Origin: Megalobrama amblycephala
Taxonomy: Eukaryota; Chordata; Actinopteri; Cypriniformes; Xenocyprididae
Direction of reading: 5' to 3'
DNA length: 64,000 bases
NCBI RefSeq assembly: GCF_018812025.1
Contig: NC_063044.1
Span: 46,442,077 to 46,506,076 of the forward strand
The notes below the pieces were generated by a model. It saw nothing but the letters and a program-made list of their open reading frames with translations, was not told the DNA's origin and ran no database searches. Within the stretch, counting starts at the first letter, position 1. Each line of letters starts with the position of its first letter. This document shows, piece after piece, positions 45,287-55,415 of this stretch. A program made the position numbers and the translations under genes.

Positions 45287-46050
45287 CTCACTGGCCACTT
45301 TATTAGGTACACCTGTTCAACTGCTCGTTAATTCAAATATCTAATCAGCCAATCACATAGCAGCAACTCAATTTATTTAGGCATGTACACATGGGCTGTG
45401 TCCGAAACCATAGTGAACATTATCAAGTGCACTCCTCAATCCTATAATGCACCGCAATAATGAGTGTACAACCGATGGACACTCGCCGGCCAAAGAATAC
45501 CCATGATAATGCACTGTGAGGATAGTGCCAAATAAATTACCGTCTCTGACCAGAAGATGGCGCCTGCAGCTGAACCATCCATCCATTTTCCAAACCACTG
45601 ATTCAATGTGGCTACACCGTTTATCATACAGGTAGAAATTCCCTTTTAATTGATTAATAAATTGTTTAATGAAGGTTTACATAGTTTCCATGACAGAGTT
45701 CAAGTTAAATCTTTTCATTACTACTGGAGATGCCAGTTTGCTAAGTTTCCAACTATGCAAAAGCGGCAGCCCTTCCGCCGCACTCAGTGTCTGAATTCAT
45801 TCACTTGTTTTCATTCACTCCTTCAAGTGGACTATATTAGTGAAGCAATATAGGGAATAGTGAATGAAGGTATAGGGGCAATTTTGAATACAGTAACAGT
45901 CAAGACGATACACTGAAGTTAAGTATGGGGAGGAAAGGTGATTTGAGTCACTTTGAGTGTGGCATGGTTGGTTACTCACAGAGGAACATCATGGTAATTT
46001 CATGAGTTTGGCTTCAGCTCAGCTCTTAAGCATGGGTGAATATGATGGTT
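45287..46050 (+). mobile_element. Tc1-like left end split by hAT-like MITE
   Basis: CACTGGCCACTTTATTAGG and the following ~100 bp are the left end of the same Tc1 family as 1-450. After about 45395 the sequence is interrupted, then resumes at about 45900 with GTCAAGACGATACACTGAAG and GGAAAGGTGATTTGAGT, the next part of the family (start of the transposase: GDLSHFECGM). It decays after 46000. The insert (45396-45897) starts GGCTGTGTCCGAAACC, a hAT-like terminus, but its right end is eroded. Confidence 0.65.
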
Positions 46051-47094
46051 TTGAGGTGTACCAGTGTATCCATGGTTGCAGGTGAACATTTTATCAGACC
46101 AAATGTCATGAACGACATCAAAACTCACACTCCTCCTCATAAGTAAAAGCATAACATTAAAAAAAGTCTTCAACTTTTTTTTTTTTAAATTTTTTTTTTA
46201 ATTGAAAACAAGTCTTTTAAAATAAATGTTTCAAATTATTTTAAAATGATTAAAAATAATCAATTGGAAATGTTTTAGTATTTATTTATTTTTTATTTTA
46301 ATACATTTAATTTATTAATTTCACCAGATCTAATATGTACTACTACTGCTACTTTATTTAATTTAGAGCAAAAAACAAACAAACAAACACACAAACAGAA
46401 AACCCTAGATCTTAATACATATCATTATTGTGATATAAAATTCTGCTATAAGATTTTGCTCATACCCCTCACCCAGACTCTCTGGACATGAAATCCAACG
46501 TGACACTGGACGACATTTACCCAGTCTTGCATGGCAAAAGGCAGTCAATCATTTGGCTTTGCATATATATTCATATCATGAAGCTTCTATAGCATTTGGC
46601 ATGCTTGACTATGAGAGAAGGTCACAGTTCAAAAGCATTTGAATCACAAGAGGTTGTCGGTCATTTGACTTGACTTCTGTAAGAGAGGCATGTGATGCAC
46701 ATGTCATACCCGTGACTGTTGTTTTCAAAGGCCAAGAGACCATGCCCTCCCCAGTTCATCTTGACTTATATACCCGCTGACAGGAAGGATATTATGAGCT
46801 CGGGGACAGTGTAGTGTTGTTTGAATGTGTGTGGTTTGTGCCATCAGCCAGCCTAACTGCTTTTAAGCATAGAAGTGTGTGTGAGAGCTGTTGCACAATG
46901 CTGAAGATGCTCGAAAGTGGTGTGCTCACAGGAATAATGGTGCAAATCTAGCCTGTGTCGTGTCCTGGTCCCTTTGCTGTTTCTCCGCTGTCATGTCTAC
47001 TGTCCCAATCTGTAAATGATTAAATAATTCATTTATTATTTAAATGTCTAAGTACATACAATGTCTTACGGAAGAGGATTAGGGCCAAGCAATA
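46051..47094. other. No gene seen
   Basis: Poly(T)/poly(A) low complexity lies at 46165-46330 and a short CAAA tract at 46373-46392. The segment 46480-47000 seems non-repetitive, without recognised exons. Confidence 0.35.
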
Positions 47095-47291
47095 ATAAAA
47101 AAATAAAACCATCTCGAGATTAAAGTTGTTAAATTTCGAGAAAAAACTCGTTAAATTTCGAGAAAAAAGTAGAGATAAAATGTTAAGAATAAAGTCATTA
47201 AATTACGAGAAAAAAGTCATTAAATTGAGAACAAATTTGTAATTTAACGAATTTGTTCTCGTAATTTAACGACTTTTTTCTCGTAATCTTC
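47095..47291. repeat. Tandem and inverted TTAAATTACGAGAAAAA repeats
   Basis: Units of the type GTTAAATTTCGAGAAAAAA (about 18-25 bp) occur five or more times in one orientation (47115-47235) and then inverted (TTTGTTCTCGTAATTTAACG, 47255-47290), giving a local hairpin. Confidence 0.8.
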
Positions 47292-47599
47292 GAAAAGCCA
47301 AGCCAATGTTGATTCTCATTTTATTATAAGCTCTGTCGCATTCTCTTTTTGCCAACATACACGGCTCTATTCTGTTTTTTATTTATTTATTTATTTAAAT
47401 GGGTCATTCCCCGGAGATTAGAAATTTAGCTGCTCCATGTCAACCCTTCTCACTCATTGTGACAACTAACCTATGCCACTCTCACACCATACACGCGTCA
47501 AAGTAGCTGGAGCAACTTTTCTCTATTTACGGATATGATGCAATTTACAGCAAAAACCATCCCACCAGGTCTGAAATATAAGCACTTATAATAGGCTTA
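47292..47599. other. No gene seen
   Basis: Mixed sequence with a short ATTT tract (47378-47396). Confidence 0.35.
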
Positions 47600-47658
47600 C
47601 CATAGTGAATTGTGGATGACCCCTCACCCTGGACACAAACCTCCGAGGCACTCCCCTC

Positions 47659-48852
47659 CAGTGATGCGCGGGTCAATGTATAAACAACCCGCATCCGACC
47701 GACGTTTTCAACTAACCCGCCCGCAACTCGGACCGCAAAAAAAAAAAAAAGGAAAATATTGTACCTGACCCGCTTCCTGACCCGCATTTTTTTTAAAAGT
47801 AGTAAATGCTCATTGTAGCGTCATTGGGCCATAGACATAAGAACTAAGGGTGCGGGGGGGTGTGGCCGCCCCCCTCCCATACGCCCCCCATCAGCCTCCC
47901 TGGCCAATAATATCCATTAATCCAGCCTGTGGAGGAGAATGTTTCAGGACCTGACGTGGTGCGCTCAGAGGTGCAGCGGCGAGAGCAGGCAGTTCTTGAT
48001 GCGGCCCATCATTTTCCATTTCAGCTGTCTAGATGCATATTATTGATGAATGCGATGTTTATGTTTCGTCCCTGCTTGAAGAATTAATCAGCAGGTCAAC
48101 TGAGAGAAGGCCCACTTTTGGAAAAGTGTGAAAGCCCTTAGGAGCGCAAACTGTTCTTTTTCTGAATGTTGTATGATATAGCCTAGTGTTATGTAATAAA
48201 GGCTTGATTTATTCATTTATTTCGTTTCATTTTCTTAACAATTAAGATGCTGCATGTGTTTATCCAGTCTAGTCGAAGTGTGCGTCTCTCCCCCGACTTT
48301 CCCAACAAAAATCCCGCCCCCTCTCAGAAAATACATAAAACTGACATTACTGAGCTATATGTGTTTAAAAGTAGCCTATTAAAATGGTACAATGGCATTG
48401 CTCAGTTCAACGTGTTGGGAAATCGGGCATTTTGTCCCGCGTCAGCATTTATTCAAAAGCTAATAACGCTCAACATTCAAAAGGTAAATAAGGATTTCCC
48501 ACTTGTATTAGTAGGCTTAGGCTATTTCGCCAAGTGAATGCCCAATTGAAGCTCTCACAAGCACAAAATGCAGGGATAGAATATGTTAATAAAGTATTTA
48601 TTAACGCATTTTAGACGAACAAAAAAAGGTAGGCTAAGCCAAAGAGGCTACAAATATCCATAAATAAATGTTCACAAATACCCATGAAAGTAGAACTGAA
48701 ACCTTTAGTAAGTAAAACTGAAAATTACAAAGGTTTAATTGGCATCTTTATTTCAAACGACCCGACCGACCGCGACCCGAATATCATTAAAAATATTTTT
48801 GGATGACTCGTAACCGCGGGTGAATCATTTTGGATCAACCCGCGCATCACTG
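47659..48852. mobile_element. hAT element with exact 8-bp target duplication
   Basis: Starts CAGTGATGCGCGGGT and ends ACCCGCGCATCACTG, a perfect 15-bp inverted pair. It is flanked by identical octamers CTCCCCTC (47651-47658, 48853-48860). CAGTG termini and 8-bp duplications define hAT. Subterminal CCCGCA/CCCGAC motifs are repeated many times at both ends (AACCCGCATCCGACCGACG; CGACCCGACCGACCGCGACC), as expected of transposase-binding sites. At 1194 bp it is too short for a ~600-residue transposase. The 96-codon frame at 48247-48537 has no zinc finger or hAT dimerisation motif, so it is treated as non-autonomous. Confidence 0.92.
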
Positions 48853-49154
48853 CTCCCCTCTAATAGGAGGCTGCGGTCCGTCAAGACTAAAACATCCACA
48901 AGAAGAGTTTCTTTCCATCTGCAACTGGCCTCGTTAACAATACCCAGGATCCACCTGTCACAGATCCCTTGTCTCCAGAACTCCAATTCCCATTATCCTC
49001 CTGTTCTCCACACCTGCACCCACTTCCCTCGTCATCTCCCCATCTTCACTCATCATCATCACCTGGACTTCCTCGTTTGATAGACTTTGTTACAGAGCCC
49101 GTCGCTCCAGCCCTCAATGAGCCCTCAGCTCCAGTAGCGGCCAACGAGCCCTCA

Positions 49155-49330
49155 TCTCCAGGCTCCGCCGCCGAGCCAGCATCTCCAGTCTCAGCCGCCG
49201 AGCCCTCCGCTCCAGTCTCAGCCGCCGAGCCCTCCGCTCCAGTCTCAGCCGCCGAGCCCTCCGCTCCAGTCTCAGCCGCCGAGCCAGCCGCTCCAGTCTC
49301 AGCCGCCGAGCCAGCCGTTCCACGCGCCGC
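49155..49330 (+). repeat. 27-bp tandem repeat array 1
   Basis: About six to seven units of CCGCCGAGCC(C/A)(T/G)CCGCTCC plus AGTCTCAG, each encoding nine residues; central units are identical. Confidence 0.9.
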
Positions 49331-49529
49331 AGCCGAATCAGCCGCTCCACGCGCCGCCAAGACAGCTCCATGCTCCTCCACCCACAAATCCATGATATTC
49401 CTTGGACTCCTCAAAATGATCCTAAACCTCCCCAAGTATTTTTTTGGGGGGGGGGGCAAGTACCCGTGGGTGGGGGACATGTGGGGGACACACATGTGGG
49501 TGGGGCTTTGCCATGGCCGCCCAAGGCTC

Positions 49530-49625
49530 CTGACCCGCCATGGCTGCCCACTGCACCTGACCCGCCATGGCTGCCCGCTGCACCTGACCCGCCATGGCTG
49601 CCCACTGCACCTGACCCGCCATGGC
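49530..49625 (+). repeat. 27-bp tandem repeat array 2
   Basis: About four units of CTGACCCGCCATGGCTGCCC plus ACTGCAC, also 27 bp, encoding PDPPWLPTA-type nonapeptides. Confidence 0.9.
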
Positions 49626-50365
49626 TCATGGACCCGCCCTGGAGACCTCCAGTCCTACCCATGCCTCTCCCTGCACCCGCATGAGGTCTCCAGGGCGCCC
49701 ACCCCCCCTCCCCGGTGTTCCATCTACGGCGTGAGGTCACGCCTTCCGGGAGGGGGAGGTACTGTCACAGATCCCTTGTCTCCAGAACTCCAATTCCCAT
49801 TATCCTCCTGTTCTCCACACCTGCACCCACTTCCCTCGTCATCTCCCCATCTTCACTCATCATCATCACCTGGACTTCCTCATTTGCACTCCCTATATAT
49901 ATGGACTCACTCCCTTCACTCCTTGTCTGTTCTTATATGTTATTCGATGTGTTGATGTTGTATCTCTTCATTGTATCATTAAATACCCATTTGCTGTGGA
50001 AGTCCGTGAATGCTTCATCCTTACAACACCAACCGTAACACCACCATGGTCTCTTATCCATCTCCATGGACATTACACTTTACATTAATGAAAAAAATCC
50101 TCATTGTCGTCTCTTATGCGTTAAATTAATGCACATAACTGCTATACTGCACCTTCTCACTTCAAACTGTGAAGATTTGCACTGGCCCTCTTTTGCATAG
50201 TTAAATGTTTCTATCTTTATTTTCCTAAATTTTTATATTATATTTGTATGCTCATTAGTTCTCTTAGCTTCATAGTTTCTTTATATTTATGCTTCTGTTT
50301 TCATAACTTCCTCTCCTTTACTTATCTTTCCTCACAATGTGTATCTTATTCATATCTTTTTAGGC

Positions 50366-50490
50366 ACTAAGTGCAAATAGCTGTAGATGCTATTTACACT
50401 AAGTGAAAATAGCAATATATTCTATTTACATTAAGTGACAATAGCAACATTTTCTTAGTGATATACTATTTACACTAAGTGACATGATAA
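50366..50490. repeat. Degenerate CTATTTACACTAAGTG repeats
   Basis: Four to five diverged units of roughly 30-40 bp sharing CACTAAGTG, AAATAGC and TATTTACA (50366, 50390, 50422, 50465). Confidence 0.7.
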
Positions 50491-50504
50491 CATGAACAAA
50501 TATT

Positions 50505-50627
50505 TGCATTCATGTTATCTATCAACTTTATGTAAAGCGTCCTTGCATGGGTCCTTGAAAGGCACTATATAAATAAAATGAATTATTATTATTATTATTG
50601 TTATTATTATTATTATTATTATTATCA
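50505..50627 (+). mobile_element. LINE 3' tail with (ATT)n
   Basis: TATGTAAAGCGTCCTTGCAT, then GAAAGGCACTATATAAATAA and an (ATT)n array (50582-50627), the standard tail of a fish LINE. This tail may belong to a different insertion from the fragment at 47600-50350. Confidence 0.65.
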
Positions 50628-50662
50628 ATTGAAAACAGTAATATATTCTGTTTACACTATAT

Positions 50663-51360
50663 AAAATAAGATATTTTTGTTGAAATCCGAAGGCTCTGTG
50701 AGGCCTGCATAGGGAGCAATGGACATTTCCTCTCTCAAGATCCATAAAGGTACTAAAAACATATTTAAATCAGTTCATGTGAGTTCAGTGGATCAATATT
50801 AATATTATAAAGCGACGAGAATATTTTTGGTGCGCCAAAAAAACCCCAAAATAACGACTTATTTAGTGATGGGCGATTTCAAAACACTGCTTCATGAAGC
50901 TTCGGAGCAAAATGAATCAGTGTATCGAATCATGATTCAGATCGCGTGTCAAACAGCCAAACTGCTGAAATCACGTGACAATGGCGCTCCTAACAGCTGA
51001 TTCAATACGCTGATTCATAATGCTCTGAAGCTTCCTGAAGCAGTGTTGTGAAATCGTCCATCACTAAATAAGTTGTTATTTTATTTTGTTTTTGGCACAC
51101 CAAAAATATTCTCGTCGCTTTATAATATTAATATTGAACCACTGTACTCACATGAACTGATTTAAATATGTTTTTAGTACATTAATGGATCTTGAGAGAG
51201 GAAATGTCATTGCTCCCTATGCAGGCCTCACTGAGCCATCGGATTTCAACAAAAATATCTTAATTTGTGTTCCGAAGATTAATGAAGGTCTTATGGGTGT
51301 GGAACGACATGAGGGTGAGTAATAAATGACAGAATTTTCATTTTTGGGTGAACTAACCCT
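50663..51360. mobile_element. TTAA-type palindromic MITE, left end truncated
   Basis: The right end GGGTGAACTAACCCT is followed by TTAA (51361-51364). The arms are near-perfect inverted copies: AACATATTTAAATCAGTTCA and ATTATAAAGCGACGAGAATA at 50757-50825 mirror CTCGTCGCTTTATAATATTA and TGAACTGATTTAAATATG at 51110-51172. The centre (50870-51065) carries a second inverted set around CTTCATGAAGCTTCGGAGC. The left arm lacks its outer ~100 bp. Confidence 0.82.
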
Positions 51361-51364
51361 TTAA

Positions 51365-52485
51365 TCTTTATTGAAAATAAATGCTGTTCTGAGTTTTTTT
51401 TTTTTTTGTTTTTTTTTGAATGGCACACATCTTCTTTAATCTTGTGTGGCCCCAACCAGACATTGGTGGGTGGAGTTAGTAAGTAGCATTTTACTGTTAT
51501 TGGTAAGCACTAGAACACCATGACAAATCCCTTGTACATTTAAACCCACAGAACTTAACAATAAAGGTGATTCTGATTCTTATTCTGTATTGACTCATTA
51601 TTTACATTTTGAAAAAAAAAAAAAAAAGTTACATAGTGTACCTTTAAATTGAACAATATGTTTATCTTTGTGAAATGTGCAACCAACCATATTCATTATT
51701 CATGGTAGAAAAGACATTTAGTAGAATTATTCAATAGAAAAGCTGCATTGAGATGGATTACTTGTGTTCCTGAAACTTATAAGTTGTTTACAAAAATATG
51801 CATGTATATATTTTACTTGATTTTAGAATTATATTTTAAGGTGTATATAAATCAAACAGAATGATGTAAATAGAATTAGAAGATTTGCATTTTCAAAAGA
51901 AAACACCAGTGTTTGCAAGGCAGCATAGCGTTAGACAAGCTTGTAAATGAAATGAAATTGACAGCATCAGAGCTGCTTTGCTGTTGTCACGACATTCAGC
52001 ATGTGTCTTGCTGTCAGTCGCACTAGACACAAGGGTCGAAAAGGATACTGTGTAGGTGTGAATTTCTGTATGTAAAAAAGAAGAAACAGAAGTAGGCCAG
52101 AAAGAGAAATGAAAGAAAGAGAATTTTTTTAAGATGTTCTGCTCTCTCTGTTGGTCTGTCAGCACCACTGATTTTGACTTTAACACCATTAGACAAGTCT
52201 GCAATCATAGATGGCTTTTCTAATGATGTGACCAGACAAAGCATTGGCAGAAAGGATTTTGTGGCCAGTGACAAGCGCACATTGGAAAAATTTAGTGAAG
52301 GTCGCGTATTGGGCCAGAATTAATAAAGCCGTGCGGATTAGTTTGAATAGTACACTGGCTCTTGATAATGAGATTTCGTGACCAGAGGAGTTCTGTAATA
52401 AGTGTGGAAATTGTGCATCACACTGAGAAATATCCTATCTTCTAATTTTCTTGCTATATAATTGTATATATTATTCCATGTAGAT
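51365..52485. other. No gene seen; LINE tail fragment inside
   Basis: Positions about 51495-51585 (AAATCCCTTGTACATTTAAA, CAATAAAGGTGATTCTGATT) form another LINE 3' tail. Overlapping minus-strand frames at 51893-52280 (103 and 85 codons) have no domain. Confidence 0.4.
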
Positions 52486-53400
52486 TAGGGGTGCAACGGT
52501 TCAAATTGCTCATGGTTCGGTTCGTATCACGGTTTTAGGGTCACGGTTTCAGTACGGTTCGGTATTTGCTATGTTATGGAAAAATATGACTATTGTCTAA
52601 AAATAAAGAAAATAAGAACAAATAAACTACAAGCAACAGCACAAATAAATACAATAGAGCGAATATATTTAAATAAAATAAACAGTGATTTTCAGGTTTT
52701 TCAGGTATCTAACCATAGTTTTCAGGTACAGAAAATGGATAAAGTAATCAAATATAAAATAGCACTGCATATTATCTTCACCGTATAAAATAAATGAAGA
52801 TTAATCATTATTGAAGAAAACACAGGCAGCAGGAATAGTTTTTTTCCCTTTAAGACATGCACGATCCATATACTGTTACACATGCGAAGTCTTTCTCGAC
52901 TATTATATGTTCACTTAAGACATAACCAACTATGTTTGCTAGGATATTCGTCAAGACGGGCATGCTGACATAATTTTTTGTATGAATTTGTCTGCTGAAG
53001 CGCAAGACTTTAAAGAGAACTCAGTATTTGCGCGCTGTCTGAAATAAACGTGAGCCTCTTATCCCTGCCCTCTCTCCACCTTGATCTAATTACTGTAAAG
53101 AAGCTTGAAAGTGAGCTGTTCTTGGCATGATCCTTCCTTCATGACGATTGACTAGTCCTGTCCACCTTACGCTCAACAATTAAGGAGAATTAAGAAGACG
53201 TATAGATACTATTATTTGTAAACACCAGATGTTATTATTCTTCTTCATATCCATCTGAAGTTTACAAGGTCCCTGATAATTTCAGTCCATTTCAGGCATA
53301 TTTCAGCACGGATTGCTCAATGTAATGCAGGCTTTGCGGTCCTGCAGCTCATGACAAATGATGTGTAAACAGATGTTTTGAATGCACAGTAGCAAAAACA
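52486..53400 (+). mobile_element. hAT-like MITE (copy 2 of 3)
   Basis: Begins TAGGGGTGCAACGGTTCAAA with subterminal repeats of ACGGTT (CACGGTTTTAGGGTCACGG, CAGTACGGTTCGG), the style of a fish hAT family. The interior at 52845-53180 matches 24641-24860. The right end was not found, so the end coordinate is approximate. Confidence 0.6.
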
Positions 53401-53504
53401 ACCTTTTTATATTATCTAAGGGTCAGACAGAATCATAAAAAAGTCATGTTTACATAAATAAAATAAAAAAAAAAGTAATGTTTACATAAATAAGAAAAAA
53501 ATAG

Positions 53505-54262
53505 CAGTGTTGAGGAAAGTTACTTTTAAAAGTAATGCATTACAATATTGAGTTACTCCCTAAAAAAGTAACTACTTGGGTTACTTAGTTACTTTTTAAT
53601 GAAAGTAATGTGTTACTTTACTTTTGTGTTACTTTTCCTACTTTTCCTTGGGCTGGGCTTGCTTGTTTGTTTTTTAATAACAACAAAAAGGTTATATTTT
53701 TTGTCAAATGTAAAGGCCCTTTCACACCAAAATTGACACGAATAAGCCTCAGGCTGATTACAGATATGATATTTATCTAAAGTCATTTTTGCTTATTAGT
53801 ATGGTTGAAATAATTCATGAAGGTCAGCAGCAAAGGCATTGGTTAATAAGTGAGATTAAATACATAAAATATATTTGTTTAATTTAATATATTCAATTAT
53901 TGCAGGTTTATGCAATTTTCTGAGATTGCATTTCACAGTTTTATACATTTTGTGGAATTTTATACATTTTCTGCTTTTGTGCAAGTGAGATGAGTAAATG
54001 CTCACATTTAGTCTAGAACTACAATAACCATCATGTTTACACACAATGTCTCTGCACTTAATCTCGATTTATCTAAACTTGGGGACAGGAGAGCTGTCAG
54101 TCAATGCATGGGAAAAAAAAGTAACTTGCGTTATTTATTTGAAAAAGCAACTCAGATATGTTGTTGTAAATTTAAAAGTAATGCGTTACTTTATTAGTTA
54201 CTTGAAAAAAGTAATCTGATTAGGTAACTCAAGTTACTTGTAATGCGTTACCCCCAACACTG
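53505..54262 (-). mobile_element. hAT MITE with CAGTGTTG ends
   Basis: Starts CAGTGTTGAGGAAAGTTAC and ends GTTACCCCCAACACTG, with inverted ends of about 16 bp and long subterminal runs of AAGTAACT/AGTTACTT motifs. No matching 8-bp flanks remain (AAAAATAG, GTTAAACA). It is a collinear sister of the copy at 28887-30190. By convention the clean GGGGGTAACGC end is the left end, so the orientation is minus. Confidence 0.8.
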
Positions 54263-54352
54263 GTTAAACAGTTTTAACTAACCAAACTAGTTAAAATTGA
54301 TTCACTTCATATTACATGTGTTAGACAAACACAGGTTAAAGGTAAAGAGGAT

Positions 54353-54358
54353 TTTATT
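54353..54358 (-). promoter_or_regulatory. Poly(A) signal AATAAA for the minus-strand frame
   Basis: AATAAA on the minus strand 38 nt beyond the TAA stop (54396-54398) of the long minus-strand frame. It is compatible with a very short 3' UTR. Confidence 0.45.
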
Positions 54359-54395
54359 TACACAGGATAAAGGTGAGGAGGGACGATGATCCGCA

Positions 54396-55415
54396 TTAGG
54401 AGAAGCAGTAGTTGTGGTTGTGCTTGTTGATCCACAAGTGCTTCAGTTTCGGATCGTTCATGTAGCGATCAAGCAGCAACTCTTTTTCTCGTCGCTCCTT
54501 CTCGATTATTTTTTTCTCCTCCTTGTTCTTGGCCTTCTCCTCTGCCCAGGTGAACAGAAAAAGTGGCACTTTTCTTTTGCACTTTTCCTGGATGTTCACA
54601 GTTTGCTGGGTCTCATTCTTGGGACAGTCAGGAGAGGTTACACAGAAGAGCTTCATCGAGAACTCACTGAGCTCTGTTTTCGGCGAGGCATGGCCTTGTA
54701 TGGCACTGGAGTCTCCCATTTCACTGGGGTCTTCTTCTTCAAATCCCTGGACATCCACCTCTTTGCACTCCCACACTTCCTCCTGCACCTCGCTGTCCTT
54801 CTCCAACCAAGCAACCATCTTTCTCGGTTTCATTTCAGTCTCCGGCGCTTGGGGGCATTCAGACTTGAGAAAGTCACTGGCCGGGAAGGTCACATACTCG
54901 TTCTCCTCATCCTCTATATCAATCAGCATGAGTTCTGGAAGCGGCTCAAACAGGGAAGAAGTAAACAGCTGAGGCTTCCGGCTGGGAAGACGTTGCAGAG
55001 CAATGACTTTATCAGGTGCAGGAGTCGGGCTCGGAGGAAGTCGTTTGGAATGATGCCCCTTGAGATGAAGAAAACAGTTCATCAGGCGCTGGAGTTGGGC
55101 GTGGAGGAACCGCCAATGGAAGCATCGGTGGTTTGGAAGGACGCACTTGGGATGAAGAGTTCTGGAGTGAAACAACTTCATCAGGACATGGAGGAACCAC
55201 AGACAGTTTGGGAGGATCCACTTGAGGTGCTGGAGCCGGTTTCTGAGGACTCTCAGGTGGTTTTGTCACTGGCGGCAGGGGTTCGAAGCGAGCAGCTGGT
55301 AGAGCGAGGTGCTCGGAGACACTTGGAGGCATTGGTAGTTCTCCCTCTATTGGCTTCAAGAAGGAAGATCTGACCGGAGTATGCAGAGGTTTGACCTCTA
55401 GCTAATTTTTTGCTA
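54396..55415 (-). pseudogene. Proline-rich/acidic protein-coding remnant, frameshifted, family unknown
   Basis: Two minus-strand frames together look like one protein. The upstream part (about 55415-55050) reads from an in-frame stop through GELPMPPSVSEHLALPAARF, then a proline-rich repeat region (PPCPDEVVSLQNSSS, PRPTPAPDELFSSSQ). The downstream part (from about 55065, open to 54396) continues PSPTPAPDKVIALQRLPSRK, an acidic stretch LMLIDIEDEENEYVTF, then a basic, probably helical end AEEKAKNKEEKKIIEKERRE and a terminal DPKLKHLWINKHNHNYCFS. The repeat unit is about 105 bp; the unit nearest the break is 76 bp, and the 29-bp shortfall shifts the frame. There is no clear start ATG, so this may be a last exon or a broken intronless copy. 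I do not recognise the family. Confidence 0.5.

Larger units (their letters stand above)
49075..49684 (+). pseudogene. 3' tail of Gypsy polyprotein, proline/alanine repeats
   Basis: The frame from the left LTR reads through EPVAPALNEPSAPVAANEP, then about seven nonapeptides of the type SAAEPSAPV (49155-49330). A poly(G) run at 49448-49457 separates it from a second array in another frame, PDPPWLPTA repeated (about 49530-49625). I take it as the low-complexity C-terminal or linker region upstream of the 3' LTR, not a host gene. Long antisense frames (149, 109 and 85 codons) are by-products of the 27-bp periodicity. Confidence 0.65.
48956..50040 (+). mobile_element. Internally deleted Gypsy retrotransposon
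   Basis: Flanked by identical CCACC pentamers (48951-48955, 50041-50045). The right LTR (49763-50040, 278 bp) starts TGTCACAG, has TATATATATGGACTC, and ends AACCGTAACA; a purine tract GGGAGGGGGAGGTAC precedes it, as a polypurine primer should. The left LTR is only its first ~119 bp (48956-49074), identical to the right one until it breaks from ACTTCCTC into internal sequence. The primer-binding site, gag and nearly all of pol are gone. What remains is a 3' internal region with two arrays of 27-bp repeats. Confidence 0.9.
47600..50350 (+). mobile_element. LINE ORF2 3' fragment split by hAT and Gypsy insertions
   Basis: If 47659-48860 (hAT plus one target copy) and 48956-50045 (Gypsy plus one target copy) are removed, the remaining pieces (about 47600-47658, 48861-48955, 50046-50200) join into a continuous frame. 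It resembles the C-terminal tail of a fish LINE: RRLRSVKTKTSTRRVSF, then LASLTIPRIHHHG, a form of the R-R-x-R-S-x-K-T-x-T motif that precedes the LINE stop. The 3' UTR-like sequence follows to about 50350. Exact left boundary unknown. Confidence 0.6.

Noticed and set aside
48247..48537. 96-codon frame inside the hAT element as a transposase
   Set aside because: No BED zinc finger, RNase H-like motif or hAT dimerisation motif; too short.
49046..49495. Minus-strand 149-codon alanine/glycine-rich frame
   Set aside because: Antisense of the 27-bp repeat array; the period divides by three, so all frames tend to stay open.
49411..49740. Minus-strand glycine-rich frame (GSHGGSGA repeats)
   Set aside because: Antisense shadow of the second 27-bp array.
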